NCBI GenBank assembly: GCA_028532985.1
Contig: JANCIK010000013.1
Coordinates: 1,860,001 to 1,924,000 of the forward strand
DNA length: 64,000 nt
Reading direction: 5' to 3'
Origin: Stropharia rugosoannulata
Taxonomy: Eukaryota; Basidiomycota; Agaricomycetes; Agaricales; Strophariaceae
Positions within the stretch are counted from its first letter, which is position 1. Every line of letters starts with the position of its first letter. The notes beneath the pieces were generated by a model. It was given only the letters and a program-made list of their open reading frames with translations. It ran no database searches and was not told where the DNA came from. This document shows, piece after piece, positions 21,112 through 31,568 of this stretch. Position numbers and translations under genes: made by a program.

Positions 21112-23771
21112 ATGCCCTCGACGCCGTCCCCAATAGCGATCAACAAGCCCTCTGGGACGCCGTCCATCTTCAAGAAACGCTCTGCTAACCCCATTCTCCC
21201 ATCCTCCGCCGCCGACTACCTCTCTGCCTTGTCCCAGGCTGACGCATCTGCACGCGCCCGAACTGCTGGCGCCCCTTCCTTCACATCCACGCCCGCCCTG
21301 TCTCTCTCGTCCTCCACCACCGCGTCGTCAGACGACACCGTCCTTCACGACCCCGACGAAATTCCGAACGACGCCCTCACGCTCCCGTACCATCCGCCCA
21401 CGTCGGAGCAAGTCTTCCAGACCCTGCACTCCGAATTCGGCCATTGTGCCAACCAGGAGTTCCGCACCACCAGCGCACACCCTGCTGGCACCCCATACCC
21501 AAAGCATATCGAACAGGACCCGCCTTACTACATCCTATTGTCCACATACATCAGTTATCTCATCCTAATCGTTCTCGGCCATGTTCGCGACTTTGTGGGA
21601 AAGCGCTTGAGCCCAGCAAGCTATCAGCATCTAATCCCCAGAGATGTGAGTGTTCTGTTCCGTCTTTATTGCCGCGTCTTCTCTTTTAATGCGCAATGCA
21701 AGCACCATTGTGCACGTACGCATTACAACGCGCATATATATATTCGCATTCTGCATATATGCGCGCTAAAGTTGCATTTACGCACCGTTTATTGCGCATG
21801 GTTGGTGAAGTTCCCATTTCGTTTTTGTTGGACCGTTTGGTCATGACCATTGCATATTCAGCACGGTGTAAACCAGATTGATGCGCATGCTTCATTTTAT
21901 TGCATATATGCACGTTCCATGTCATGCGGGTTTATGTCCCCGCGTCATTTACATGCCCAGTTCAATATTTCAAGGCACTCCGAGTGTCTGTTATGCGACC
22001 AGGCAGTGCACGTTGCACTGCGCATCAACATGTAAACTGAACCGTGATTGCGGGGTGATGCTGCGCCTCTACCACAATTGGACGCCCCTTAGACTCGGTT
22101 ATTTACTTATTCGTATATTTGCGGTTGCGCGGAACATTCCTAGCCCCTGCGACCTTCATTCATTTTTTCCCGATTTCATGACGACGAACTGACAATGCTT
22201 GTGTTCTTCAGGGTTACGCTCCACTCAATTCGGACTTCGATTCATTCTACACGCGACGACTCAAAACACGCATGGATCAGTGCTTCTCTCAACCCGTTAC
22301 AGGCGTTGCGGGGCGCACAATTCTTTTGCTCGACCGCACCTCTGCAGACTACAACCACACACAGCTCTTCACTGGTACACGCACACGCGCTCTTAATATC
22401 TCGTCGTACAACTACCTTGGTTTCGCCCAAGGTAACGGCGGCTGCGCGGATGCGGTCGAGGAGTCTTTAAAGCGATATGGCATCAGCTCACTTGGTTCTC
22501 GACTGGAAGGTGGAACGAATGACCTCTTGACCACGGCAGAGAAGCTTGTAGCCAAGTTTATTGGTACGGAAGACGCCTTGATCTGTTCCATGGGCTTTGC
22601 AACGAATTCGACCTACATCCCCGCTATGGTGGGTAAGGGCTGCCTTGTCATATCGGACGAGTTGAACCACGCATCCATACGATTTGGTGTCCGAATCAGT
22701 GGCGCACATGTGCGCATGTTCAAGCACAATGACATGACAGCTCTCGAAGCGCTTCTCCGGGAAGTGATTAGTCAGGGCCAACCAAAGACTCACCGACCAT
22801 GGAAGAAAATTCTGGTCGTCGTGGAAGGGTTATACAGTATGGAGGGCACTATGGTTGATCTGCCGAAGGTCATCGAACTGAAGAAGAAGTACAAGGTATG
22901 TTGCCATAGAACTGGTTCTGTTTTGTCTGTTTCCCGTAATTGATTTGTTGCGCAGTTCTATCTCTTTGTCGATGAAGCGCATTCGATCGGTGCTCTTGGA
23001 CCTAACGGCCGTGGTGTTGCAGATTACTTCGGCATAAACCCAAGGAATATCGATGTTCTAATGGGCACGTTTACAAAAAGCTTCGGCGCAGCGGGAGGTT
23101 ATATCTCGGGTTCGAAGACAATGGTTGACCGCCTGCGCGTGTATGGACACTCGAGCACATACTCGGAGACGATGGCACCTTCGGTAGTGACACAAGTCGT
23201 TGCAAGTATGGCAAGCATTATGGGTGTACAAGGTTTCACTGGTGAATCCTCAGTGACTACACCTACCACGGCTTCCATGGAGAATGCAGTGCGCGAGTAT
23301 CATCACCTGGGCCCTGCACCTCTCAGTGCTCTCCCGTCATGGCTTGACCTTCCCCCCGCTCTTGCGTCCGGCGCTGAGGGCCGTGAGCGTATTCGTCGGC
23401 TAGCGTTCAACGCACGGTATTTGCACAATGCACTCGTGAAGCTTGGGTTCATCACTTATGGCGCGGCTGCATCTCCGATCGTCCCCCTCCTCCTTTTTAA
23501 CCCAGGAAAGATGTGCATGTTCCACCAGTTGATGAAAGCTCGCAAAACGCCAATTGTTATCGTTGTGGTCGCCTACCCTGCGACTCCCCTGACAACGGGC
23601 CGCGTGCGTTTCTGTGTCAGTGCAGCGCATACGAAGGAGGATATAGATTTGGTTATCAGGGCATGTGATGAAGTAGGTGACATACTGGATCTCAAACATG
23701 GGTTGCCCACCAGGGAGAGGTGGAGTTTGGATGAGTGCGTGAGGAGGGCGGTGGAGCTGGGGAACATGTGA
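21112..23771 (+). CDS. lcb2: Serine palmitoyltransferase catalytic subunit (LCB2), copy A
   Basis: PLP-dependent alpha-oxoamine synthase that condenses serine with palmitoyl-CoA in the ER, the first step of sphingolipid synthesis. Exon 1 (21112-21645) gives a Ser/Pro-rich cytosolic head, then YYILLSTYISYLILIVLGH, a membrane helix, and ends HLIPRD. A 566-nt intron (21646-22211) follows. Exon 2 starts GYAPLNSDFDSFYTRR and includes SSYNYLGFAQ, GSRLEGGTNDLL, SDELNHASIRFGVRIS and VVVEGLYSMEGTM. Exon 3 (22956-23771) has VDEAHSIGALGPNGRGVADY and the PLP lysine in GTFTKSFGAAGGYISG, the mark of LCB2 rather than LCB1. The end is VRRAVELGNM. Everything needed for activity is present. A paralogue lies at 41554-44381. 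Confidence 0.95.
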
Positions 23772-24246
23772 TTTGGTATGGATCTGGAAGATGGGAGGTT
23801 GAGGAGGAGAGGGGAATGTTAACTAACTCTGCAATTTTTATTCTACGTATCTAACGAATAGGTCATGGCTTTCTGGAGGTTTTATAGATTATGATATGAA
23901 CAGCTCGATTTGTTCAAGAAGAACTCTGCGTGGTTTACTTACGTAGCAAATCCTAGCCCCGGACTTGGTTGGTTGAATTTGGCGATGCTTGTATGGGAAT
24001 AAGCTCGAACTTAAGCCTCGCCGCGTGTTGGCGGCAGTTCTAGATTGACTCACAACCGACTCACTGATCGCCTTGTAATCTTTCAAAACGCCGACGTGTA
24101 TTGGAAGCTTTCTACAAAGGTAAAAACAAGAGTAGAAGACATCTTTTCAGAGTGTTTCAACGCATCTCTTCAGTAAAGAGTAGTGGAAACTAGCACATGG
24201 AATGTGACTTGAATGCTCTTTGTATAATTTATTTATCAAAATGCTC
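23772..24246. other. Convergent intergenic, 475 bp
   Basis: Lies between the 3' ends of LCB2 copy A and an F-box gene. No coding signal. Confidence 0.5.
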
Positions 24247-25950
24247 TCAAACTACCATTTCTACAAAATGATCGTAGGTCTCGTCTATAGACGAGATGTT
24301 TGTATTCCACCAGTAGAGGGACTTTGGAACAGGATCTCGTACATCCAAATCCCGATTCAAGATATATTGACCGTTGTTATTATAGAGCTTGACGACTGAG
24401 CCTAAATCTCTCTTGGCTTCTATGATGACGTTCTTGAAGATTTCTTCGGTGCCAGGAACGACTGCAGTGCTAATAACAACACCTCTTTTTCCAATGATAA
24501 AAGCCCGCAAAGTATCTGCAGTCACAGTTTCCCGGATATTACAGAAAACAAATTCCAGCTGAGGACACAATCCTTCCTGGTATGCACTTGTCGCAAAGTT
24601 TGACAGAAAACTTTCTATACCCATAGAATTGTCACCTTGGTCAGTGTACATTTCGTGGAGATGGAGGGAGGTGATCATGGGACAGCAGCGGAGATAATCA
24701 ACGGCGACGTCAAACGTGGACCACGCAAGATAAACTTCACGAAGGTTTGTTGCTCGTTTGAGGAAAGCTGTTAAGGGTGGATTTCTTTTACAAGTTATAC
24801 CATTGATGCCAATGGCTCTCAGGATCGGTGCATTTAATATTGATAGGATTGCCACTTTATTTTCACTATCCGGAGGGGCACTACCCCAAAGATTAGGGTC
24901 CCAACGACCAGTAATAGAACGTAGTGTTAAAGTATTGAGGTGAGGCAGATATATTTCGGCTGTAATATTGCTCTCGTCCAGAATGTCGCCGCAAAGGTTT
25001 AAGTCGGTATATAAGCTTACTAGCTGGCTAGTTCGTCGGAGTACTGCGATAACATCGGAAATCCTGGCTCCATCGTTAAGATCATTGAAACCCGAAGTAG
25101 AGTTCAAAAACAGGACAGTGAGATTGGTCCAATTGACTGAAGTCAATCTCAGTATGTCTCCTGAGCCTGACATATCCACAGTCAACTCTCGTAAACCAGG
25201 GGCATTGAATAGCTCGGCTTGTGACCATGCAACATTGGTGTCATATCCACGGAAAGTGACGCACTGTAGAAAAGGGGTGTCTGCCTTGGTCAAACGGATG
25301 ATGCGGCCCATCAGACTTGAATCAGCGTGGTCAACTACTAGGTCTCGCCATCGAAGACGATGTACCAGAAGGATATCAAGAAGCTCATGCACCAGGACTG
25401 CTGTCTGATTATAATTTGAGCAGCAGTAGACTGATATGCTCAGCGGAAGAATGCTTCCTGATCGTTCAAGCCAAACCTTGACGCCCTCGATTCGTTTCTC
25501 CATCATTACTTTTGCGCAATTGACTTGAGCCATGCATATAAGTTCTAACTGCTTTCCTATGACTGGAATATGAATTGCTGCCCAAAGTGCAGGTGTTGCT
25601 AGAGCAATCCGCCTTAGATCGCTCGAGATCTGTGTGAGAAGCATGGGTGGATTCCTATTGCTCATGCTGGGGTTGCGCTCGATGTCCAGACAAGCCACGA
25701 AAATCTCCCGAATAACGTCCTCAGGCAACTGACAGAATGTAGAAGAGACGAAGCGCTGTGGGTGAAGAAATTCCAGAATGGCTGCCTCTTCCTTTTCCAA
25801 GAGCCGAATTTGACTCCGTAAATCGTTCAGCTTTTGGCGAACTGACTCTAATTTGAGTTCCGCCTCAGCCTCTTGAGTTATTTGTGACTCCATTTCACTC
25901 TCCTTTGTGAGTTGTCTGAAATATGACTCTTTTAGCAACTGTTTAGCCAT
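24247..25950 (-). CDS. F-box protein with N-terminal coiled coil
   Basis: Single open frame of about 567 residues from the first in-frame ATG at 25950. The frame is open for another 21 codons upstream without an ATG, so a 5' exon is possible. Residues about 15-60 form a charged coiled coil (SQITQEAEAELKLESVRQKL, LRSQIRLLEKEEAAILEFL). This is followed by an F-box core (LPEDVIREIFVACLD) and the usual SSDLRRIALATPALWAAIHI. This coiled-coil plus F-box layout is very common in Agaricomycete genomes. The rest consists of LRR-like segments (LNTLTLRSITGRW, ATNLREVYLAWSTF, CPMITSLHLHEMY). By family it is an SCF substrate receptor; the target is unknown. Confidence 0.8.
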   Translation of the reverse strand: MAKQLLKESYFRQLTKESEMESQITQEAEAELKLESVRQKLNDLRSQIRLLEKEEAAILEFLHPQRFVSSTFCQLPEDVIREIFVACLDIERNPSMSNRNPPMLLTQISSDLRRIALATPALWAAIHIPVIGKQLELICMAQVNCAKVMMEKRIEGVKVWLERSGSILPLSISVYCCSNYNQTAVLVHELLDILLVHRLRWRDLVVDHADSSLMGRIIRLTKADTPFLQCVTFRGYDTNVAWSQAELFNAPGLRELTVDMSGSGDILRLTSVNWTNLTVLFLNSTSGFNDLNDGARISDVIAVLRRTSQLVSLYTDLNLCGDILDESNITAEIYLPHLNTLTLRSITGRWDPNLWGSAPPDSENKVAILSILNAPILRAIGINGITCKRNPPLTAFLKRATNLREVYLAWSTFDVAVDYLRCCPMITSLHLHEMYTDQGDNSMGIESFLSNFATSAYQEGLCPQLEFVFCNIRETVTADTLRAFIIGKRGVVISTAVVPGTEEIFKNVIIEAKRDLGSVVKLYNNNGQYILNRDLDVRDPVPKSLYWWNTNISSIDETYDHFVEMVV

Positions 25951-27322
25951 CAAACCAATTGGTTTTGGGAAACTATTATCGACGTACTTGTTAGGCTCTA
26001 CCACGGGGGGCAAGCTTTATTTGAAAGCTCGATTTTAACTGGCTGTCAGTTCAGTGGAAGGGGCTTGGTGGAAGTTCAAGCTCAAGGGAGGATTTTAAAT
26101 GTCCGATTGCCATCAGCATCAGTCACGTTGAGATTTATGGAAACCGAGACTGCCAAGGGTGATATAAACACAACTTCGTATGACGGTGAATGCGGTTTTG
26201 AATATTACGGTGTACGAAAGGGTTTTTTCACGGCTAAACGTGGTGACCGTTTTTCCGTGTGTTGCGGAGGTTTTCTCGGGCTGGGTGAAAACGGCTGGTC
26301 GATGCGCGCGCGTGCGCCGTGCCTTCGGAATTGGCCAGGGCGAGCGGTCGCTGCCTGCCGAATGTGCCGTTTCTCACGCTACCTCTGAACAAAGCGAGGT
26401 GCGGGACTCTGCATCTGAGAGAGTTAGCCCGAGAAATCCTGAGTGAGTGGAACAGGGCGCTTGCGGCGAGAGCATGCCAAAGACCAAGCTGCTGAGCCAA
26501 AACACTGGAAAGCAGGTGGGTGGGTGCAAAAAAGATGAAATAAGTTCGAGTGAGATTTCAGAGGGGCGACGACCGAATGGAAGACGAAGAGAGAAAGAAA
26601 TTTCTCGTCTGCAAGCCCGTCCAGTGTCTACGAGCCCGTTGACACTGACAGGCCGTGAGAAACTGGAACAGACCAAATGATTAAATTGCTGATGTCCATG
26701 AAAAGTCTCCTGCATACTAAATAATTGCTAAAAGATACAATTAGAATATTTTCCAGGATCCTGCTGGCTTGAACATCAATCGGCAGACATGTTATGTTGA
26801 CCAAGATATTATAGTTCGGGAGTTGGATGATGATCGTGGTCAGAAAAAAAGAAGTGCTTGTTGTAGAGTTGTTGTAAAAGATGAGTCGCGCGCTTGATGA
26901 CTATACTTAGGGGCACAATAAAGAGACAAAATGTTAATGTTATATGCCTGGCTACTAGCTACGGTTGATACTAGAATTAATCTCTTACACAAGCAAATTT
27001 TCTCAAGCAACAACCCGAGTATCTCTTTAATGCGTTAAATGAGTTGCTTATATCGCTTAATATAAGATTGAGTACCAGGCTTAATAAATTGGCCACAAAT
27101 CAAATGGGCTTATTAAAGTGGTCCGGGGGTTGCCTGACGGGTCAATCATAAGTTTCCGACGCTTGTTTGACCTGTTGCCATTTATGGATTATGAGCATTC
27201 GTTGGATGGCAAGTTCATATGCTGTGGCCAGAATAACTATTATTACCTTGACGCTTCACGATGTTTTGTTTCTGTGGCACACGACGGTCCTGTGTGCTAT
27301 AAAGGCGGCTGGTTGAGAGTTA
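25951..27322. other. Intergenic, 1.4 kb
   Basis: Upstream of the F-box gene and of the next plus-strand gene. The interval 26200-26460 is GC-richer, with overlapping open frames on both strands that lack any domain. The rest is AT-rich. No gene is called. Confidence 0.4.
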
Positions 27323-28211
27323 ATGCATTACACCCAACCACCCCAACTAACTGTAGTATCGGTTGCTCACAGAAAAATCGTCTCTTCCCGCAAAATGCAA
27401 CACACCCTGAAAAAGATAAGCTCACGTATGAACTTGTCAAGCACAAATTCAAAGCAGGGCGGTGTCACCAGAGATCAGATCAAAGCATGTACGTTTCTCA
27501 GTTTATTATTCTGTGAATTCTGAATCTCATGCAATCATGGTGTTAGACTTCGGCGCAATTGACAAATATTTATGTCCTAGTAGTGGAAACTCAGGGCGCC
27601 GGCAACCACTTCGTATAGTCATATACGGCAGAGCATCTCTGGTTCTGTGCCAAAACAGAATGGATGCTTCGGGGCATCAGCAACTTGACAGTACTGCAAT
27701 TATAGATATCATAGTTGCGCCTGGCGAGTTCGAGATATTCCACGCCGTTCGGGGTCGTGTTGATGCAAGTCCACGTTTTGCGGAATTCTCCAAGCTGTGT
27801 CGCGTTCAAGTGACGTCTTGGTCCGGAGGCAACATGTCTTCAGCCAAAGTGTACACAGACTCACTGAGCGGAGGACATCGCCGGTGCTGGGCTGCCGATA
27901 CCCTCGAAGTGTATATTGCGGATTGGCGTTTCCAGCTTGGAAGGAGCATAGAGCGCGTGGCTGGGCTTATGGATCTCGAGCAGGCCGCACCGCAAAATCA
28001 TTACGGGCAAGCGATTCATAATGCGCTTGCAGAAGTGAAAGAAATTGCTGATATGCTGGTGCTTTCTCCTGGACGGAACTTGCGTCTCTCGGATATACAC
28101 CAGTGGGATTATCCCGAGTGCAGAGCGCTCAGGCAAGATATGATGATTGGGGTGTACAGGAGGTACACGAACGCATTTCGAGACCTTCTACCCATCGATC
28201 CGTGCTTATAA
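27323..28211 (+). CDS. Hypothetical protein, two exons
   Basis: I do not recognise the family. The long second exon (27547-28211) reads FGAIDKYLCPSSGN, RIVIYGRASLVLCQ, IDIIVAPGEFEIFHAVRGRV, TLEVYIADWRFQLGRSIERV and MMIGVYRRYTNAFRDLLPID. An intron at 27489-27546 (GTACGT...TTAG, 58 nt) joins it in frame to GGVTRDQIKA. ATGs at 27323 and 27395 are possible starts; the later gives MQHTLKKISSRMNLSS. There is no signal peptide or TM helix. The protein is about 250-275 residues of mixed alpha/beta composition. It lies 268 bp upstream of the Nudix gene on the same strand. The coding call rests on the long open frame and an in-frame splice. Confidence 0.5.
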
Positions 28212-28478
28212 TTACCTTATATTACATTTGTTTACTTTAATTTTGATTAGATCTACGAATAATAGCTTCTTTGACTGCAGACCTATTTGTGTACTTGTGG
28301 GTACCCGGTAGAGCAGCTTGAGAGCAGCGAGTTCCAAGACAGCGCAATACCGGAAAGGTCCGACAATGCCTGGCCACATTCAAGGTCCGAGACCCTCGGC
28401 AAAGCGGCAGCCCCGAGCATGCACTCCCATCGTATATTCGTTTTTCGTTTCTTTCTTTTATACATATAACGCAGGACG

Positions 28479-29814
28479 ATGAACTTCCTGGATCTCATCA
28501 ATGCCTGTGACAATGTTCATCTCCGACGGGATGCCACCGGATTATTCGACACCGCCCAATCAGAGCAGCTAGTGCCTTTGTATCTGTCGGAATCGCCTAC
28601 CAGCAGTGTAATTGGTCTTCTTCGACCGATAATTGTCAACCAGCTGAAGATCGAGAATGAACTTAGCAGGGAGAATGGGACTCCTGAGATCTGGGTGCTG
28701 AAGATCGAGAGCTCAGAGCAAACTTTGCAGCGCCACAGGCTCCCAGGACCGAGCGTCAGCCTGAGTGACAATCTAGACAGACCTTCCAAACGAACAGCAG
28801 CAATGAAGCAACTCTGCGAGCGGTGGAGGGACAGCGGGATTTTTCCAGATGTATGCGGTCCGAAGAAGTGGAGGGATGAGATGTACCCCATATATGCGGA
28901 CCCGTTCGGCGTTCACGACCATCCGAGCGTGGCGGGACGTGAAGACGGGCTCAATTACGCGTTTGAGATGGAGCGCTCGGCCTGCGCACTCTTTGGAGTC
29001 GTCACGTATGGGGTGCACATGAGCATATACGACGAGGTCGTCGAGAATGGACAGAAACGGTTGCGAGTCTGGGTCCCCACGCGTGCTCTCACGAAACCTA
29101 CGTACGTGGTGCCTAAGTTTCATGAATCTGTTAGTGGGGTTAATAATAGGCATCTATCAGCTTCCCTGGTCTTCTGGACAATACTGTTGCTGGTGGCATC
29201 CCCAGCGGCATGTCAGTATTTGAATCACTGGTCAAGGAATGTATGGAAGAAGCCAGTATCGAGGCAGACGTTATTAGAAAGCACAGCCAAGCGGTTGGAG
29301 CGATAAGCTATTTCTTTAGGTAAGTGCTGTAACTTTGGCTTCTTGCTGGTTGATTCATTGTGATACAGGACCTCTAAAGGATGGCTGCAGCCCGAGGTCG
29401 AGTGAGTGAACTGTTTTTTCGCAAGCCCCTAATTCACTCTCTGGAAGGTACATATACGACACATTAATCCCGTCCAATGCTGATCCTTCGCTGTTCACTC
29501 CCCGTCCTCTCGACGGGGAAGTTGAATCATTTGAGGTGAGTTTCCTGACCGTTTACCTTTAATCTTTCTGTATAGCAACCTGCCTAGTTCGTATCTCATG
29601 AACGACTTCTGGAACAACTTCGTGCAGGCTTATTCAAGCCTAATTGTGGCCTTGGTTAGTCATGAAGCCTCTTCTTAGATTCGAAATACTGATGTGACTG
29701 CAAGTGATCATTGACTTGCTTATTCGGCTTGGTTATATCACCCCCGACAACGAACCTGACTTTATGAAGGTGGTTAATCGCCTGCACGGATCGTTTGACT
29801 ATGCCGCCTGGTAA
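28479..29814 (+). CDS. Nudix hydrolase of the Tnr3 N-domain/YJR142W type (DUF4743)
   Basis: By homology it hydrolyses damaged thiamine diphosphates (oxo/oxy forms), the activity shown for the yeast YJR142W type, which prevents them from poisoning TPP enzymes. The DUF4743 region starts at MNFLDLINACDNVHLRRDAT and includes WRDEMYPIYADPFGV-like and ACALFGVVTYGVHMSIYDE. It ends in VWVPTRALTKPT before an intron. The Nudix domain follows (FPGLLDNTVAGGIPSGMSVF, then the Nudix-box helix ESLVKECMEEASIEADV). Next come YIYDTLIPSNADPS and FVSHERLLEQLRAGLFKPN, then VVNRLHGSFDYAAW-stop at 29814. Six exons join in frame. The Nudix box has Lys where most families have Arg (KECMEEA); I recall this variation as usual in this subfamily. 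No thiamine pyrophosphokinase domain follows, unlike fission-yeast Tnr3. Confidence 0.85.
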
Positions 29815-30105
29815 GTAAGTGTGAAATACAACACCTGTATCTATCTATGCAATAAATATATTTCCACCCTTCATGAGCAGCTTCTGAGGTAAAGATTCGT
29901 GCAATCATGCATTTTGATTAAACCCTGAAACATTCCGGCCGTCTAACCTCGTCTAACACACCCATTAATGCAAGCACGTGCTCTAGACAGCGTGGAGGCC
30001 GCCACTTAATATTGTCGGTAGAGTGGACTTTATTCGCTTCCGTACTCCCACTGAGCTTAAATAGAACGCGATGGCGGACGCTCTAGTGCCCCGACGTTTG
30101 CTCCC

Positions 30106-31185
30106 ATGTTTCTCGTTACGCCCGTTGCGAATGCCATCCAGAGTGCCGGCGTGTTTGCTTGGGACTTCGGGTTAACTGCTGTTAACCTCGTCACCCCAAA
30201 TCGCAAGCCTGGCCACGTTACGCCAGCGGGGTGCCCTGGAGCAGGTGGGAAATGGCCAGAATATGTCCCGCCAAAAGAAGGCGACAGTAGGTGCTCGTGC
30301 CCTGCGCTGAATGCAATGGCAAACCACGGTGCGAATGCCTTAACTATGGAACGACTATTCGGTATGATGCTCACCTGAGTGCACAGGCATCATACCTCAC
30401 GACGGGAAGAACATCAAGTTCAACGAGCTCGGCCCCAAAATCAGGACGACCTTCAACTTTGCCCCCAGTTTTTGCTTCTTCGTGCCCAACTTCGCCGCGA
30501 ACATGCTCAACAGGAGCTATAGCAAGGACACATTCGACCTGGCTGACCTGGACTTGCACAACGACAGTGCGATTGAACACGATGCGTCTCTCACCCGTAC
30601 GTTGCTCGGAGTTTTGGCGCTTTGCTTTACACGCATTCTGACGCCACAGTCTTCTCCATCTGGCTTTATCACTAGGGCAAGACAGCGCGCTTGTTCCCAG
30701 CCAAGCGAAGCCGCATGTACCCTTTGTTAGGGAGCTGTTAGCACGGGCGTCAGGGAAGGACAAGGAGGGTAATGTGCTGCTTACGCCAAAAGATCTCTCC
30801 GAGTATTCTGCCAAACGCAGAGTCGACGCGCGCGAGACCAATCCCGACTTCACACTAAACACATTCCACAAGATCTTTGGCAGCTCCAAGTAAATAAAGG
30901 CCCCCTTTCTCTAGGACGCTCGTATCTGACTAATGCTTTTTTAATTTATTCAGCTCGTCGACAATGTTAACTATCTTCGGGGGACGCGTCGATGACTTGG
31001 AATCTATCTTGATTGATGAACGCATCCCAGACGGATGGGAATCGCGCATCACACGTCAAATGGGCTTGACGTTTGCGACATTCAACAGCACGGTTTTCAA
31101 GGTGGAGTTTGGGATAAACGAGAACAAGTACAAAGAGGAGAAGGCTGCACAGGAGAGCCAAGATGCACCACCTTCAGAGTCGTGA
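30106..31185 (+). CDS. Heme-thiolate peroxidase (chloroperoxidase/unspecific peroxygenase family)
   Basis: The family uses heme ligated by a cysteine to oxidise or oxygenate substrates with peroxide. The start at 30106 (MFLVTPVANAIQSAGVFAWD) gives a hydrophobic N-terminus (FAWDFGLTAVNLVTP) that looks more like an anchor than a cleaved signal. The proximal ligand motif is CSCPALNAMANHG, so SCP replaces the usual PCP. After an intron come IIPHDGKNIKFNELGPKIR and the acid-base motif IEHDASLTR. Later exons give VPFVRELLARASGKDKEGNV, TLNTFHKIFGSSSTMLTIFG and RIPDGWESRITRQMGLTF, and a Lys/Glu-rich tail. Four exons. Both heme-pocket motifs are intact, so activity is likely. Substrate and location are unknown. 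Confidence 0.9.
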
Positions 31186-31568
31186 TTGCACACATGGATG
31201 AGGGTGTTATAGCAGACCCAAAAGTTGCGATGGTTAGCGCTCAACGTCAACTTTGAATGACTATGTAGTATTTACGACTTTTCTCCACTTTTCCGATCGA
31301 TGATTTCTCTGATTTATGATACTTACGATCTTCTTCAATACATTGTTCTCAAATTATTCTTCCAATATTTTCCCAAAAGAATACGCCAAGTTATATTGAG
31401 GTTGATTATTTCAGTCCAGACGATGGTCAATGTCACTACTGTGGCACAACTACAGGGTGATACAATGTTATATAAGTCAAGAGAAGATAAAAAAGTCAAA
31501 GAAAGAAGAGATCAGGCAACATATACTGTTAAAACACCATCATGTGAATACTACTTCGTGATGTCCAT
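31186..31568. other. Convergent intergenic, 383 bp
   Basis: Lies between the peroxidase and ABC transporter 3' ends. AT-rich; a 128-codon open frame partly inside it has no domain and is not called. Confidence 0.45.
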
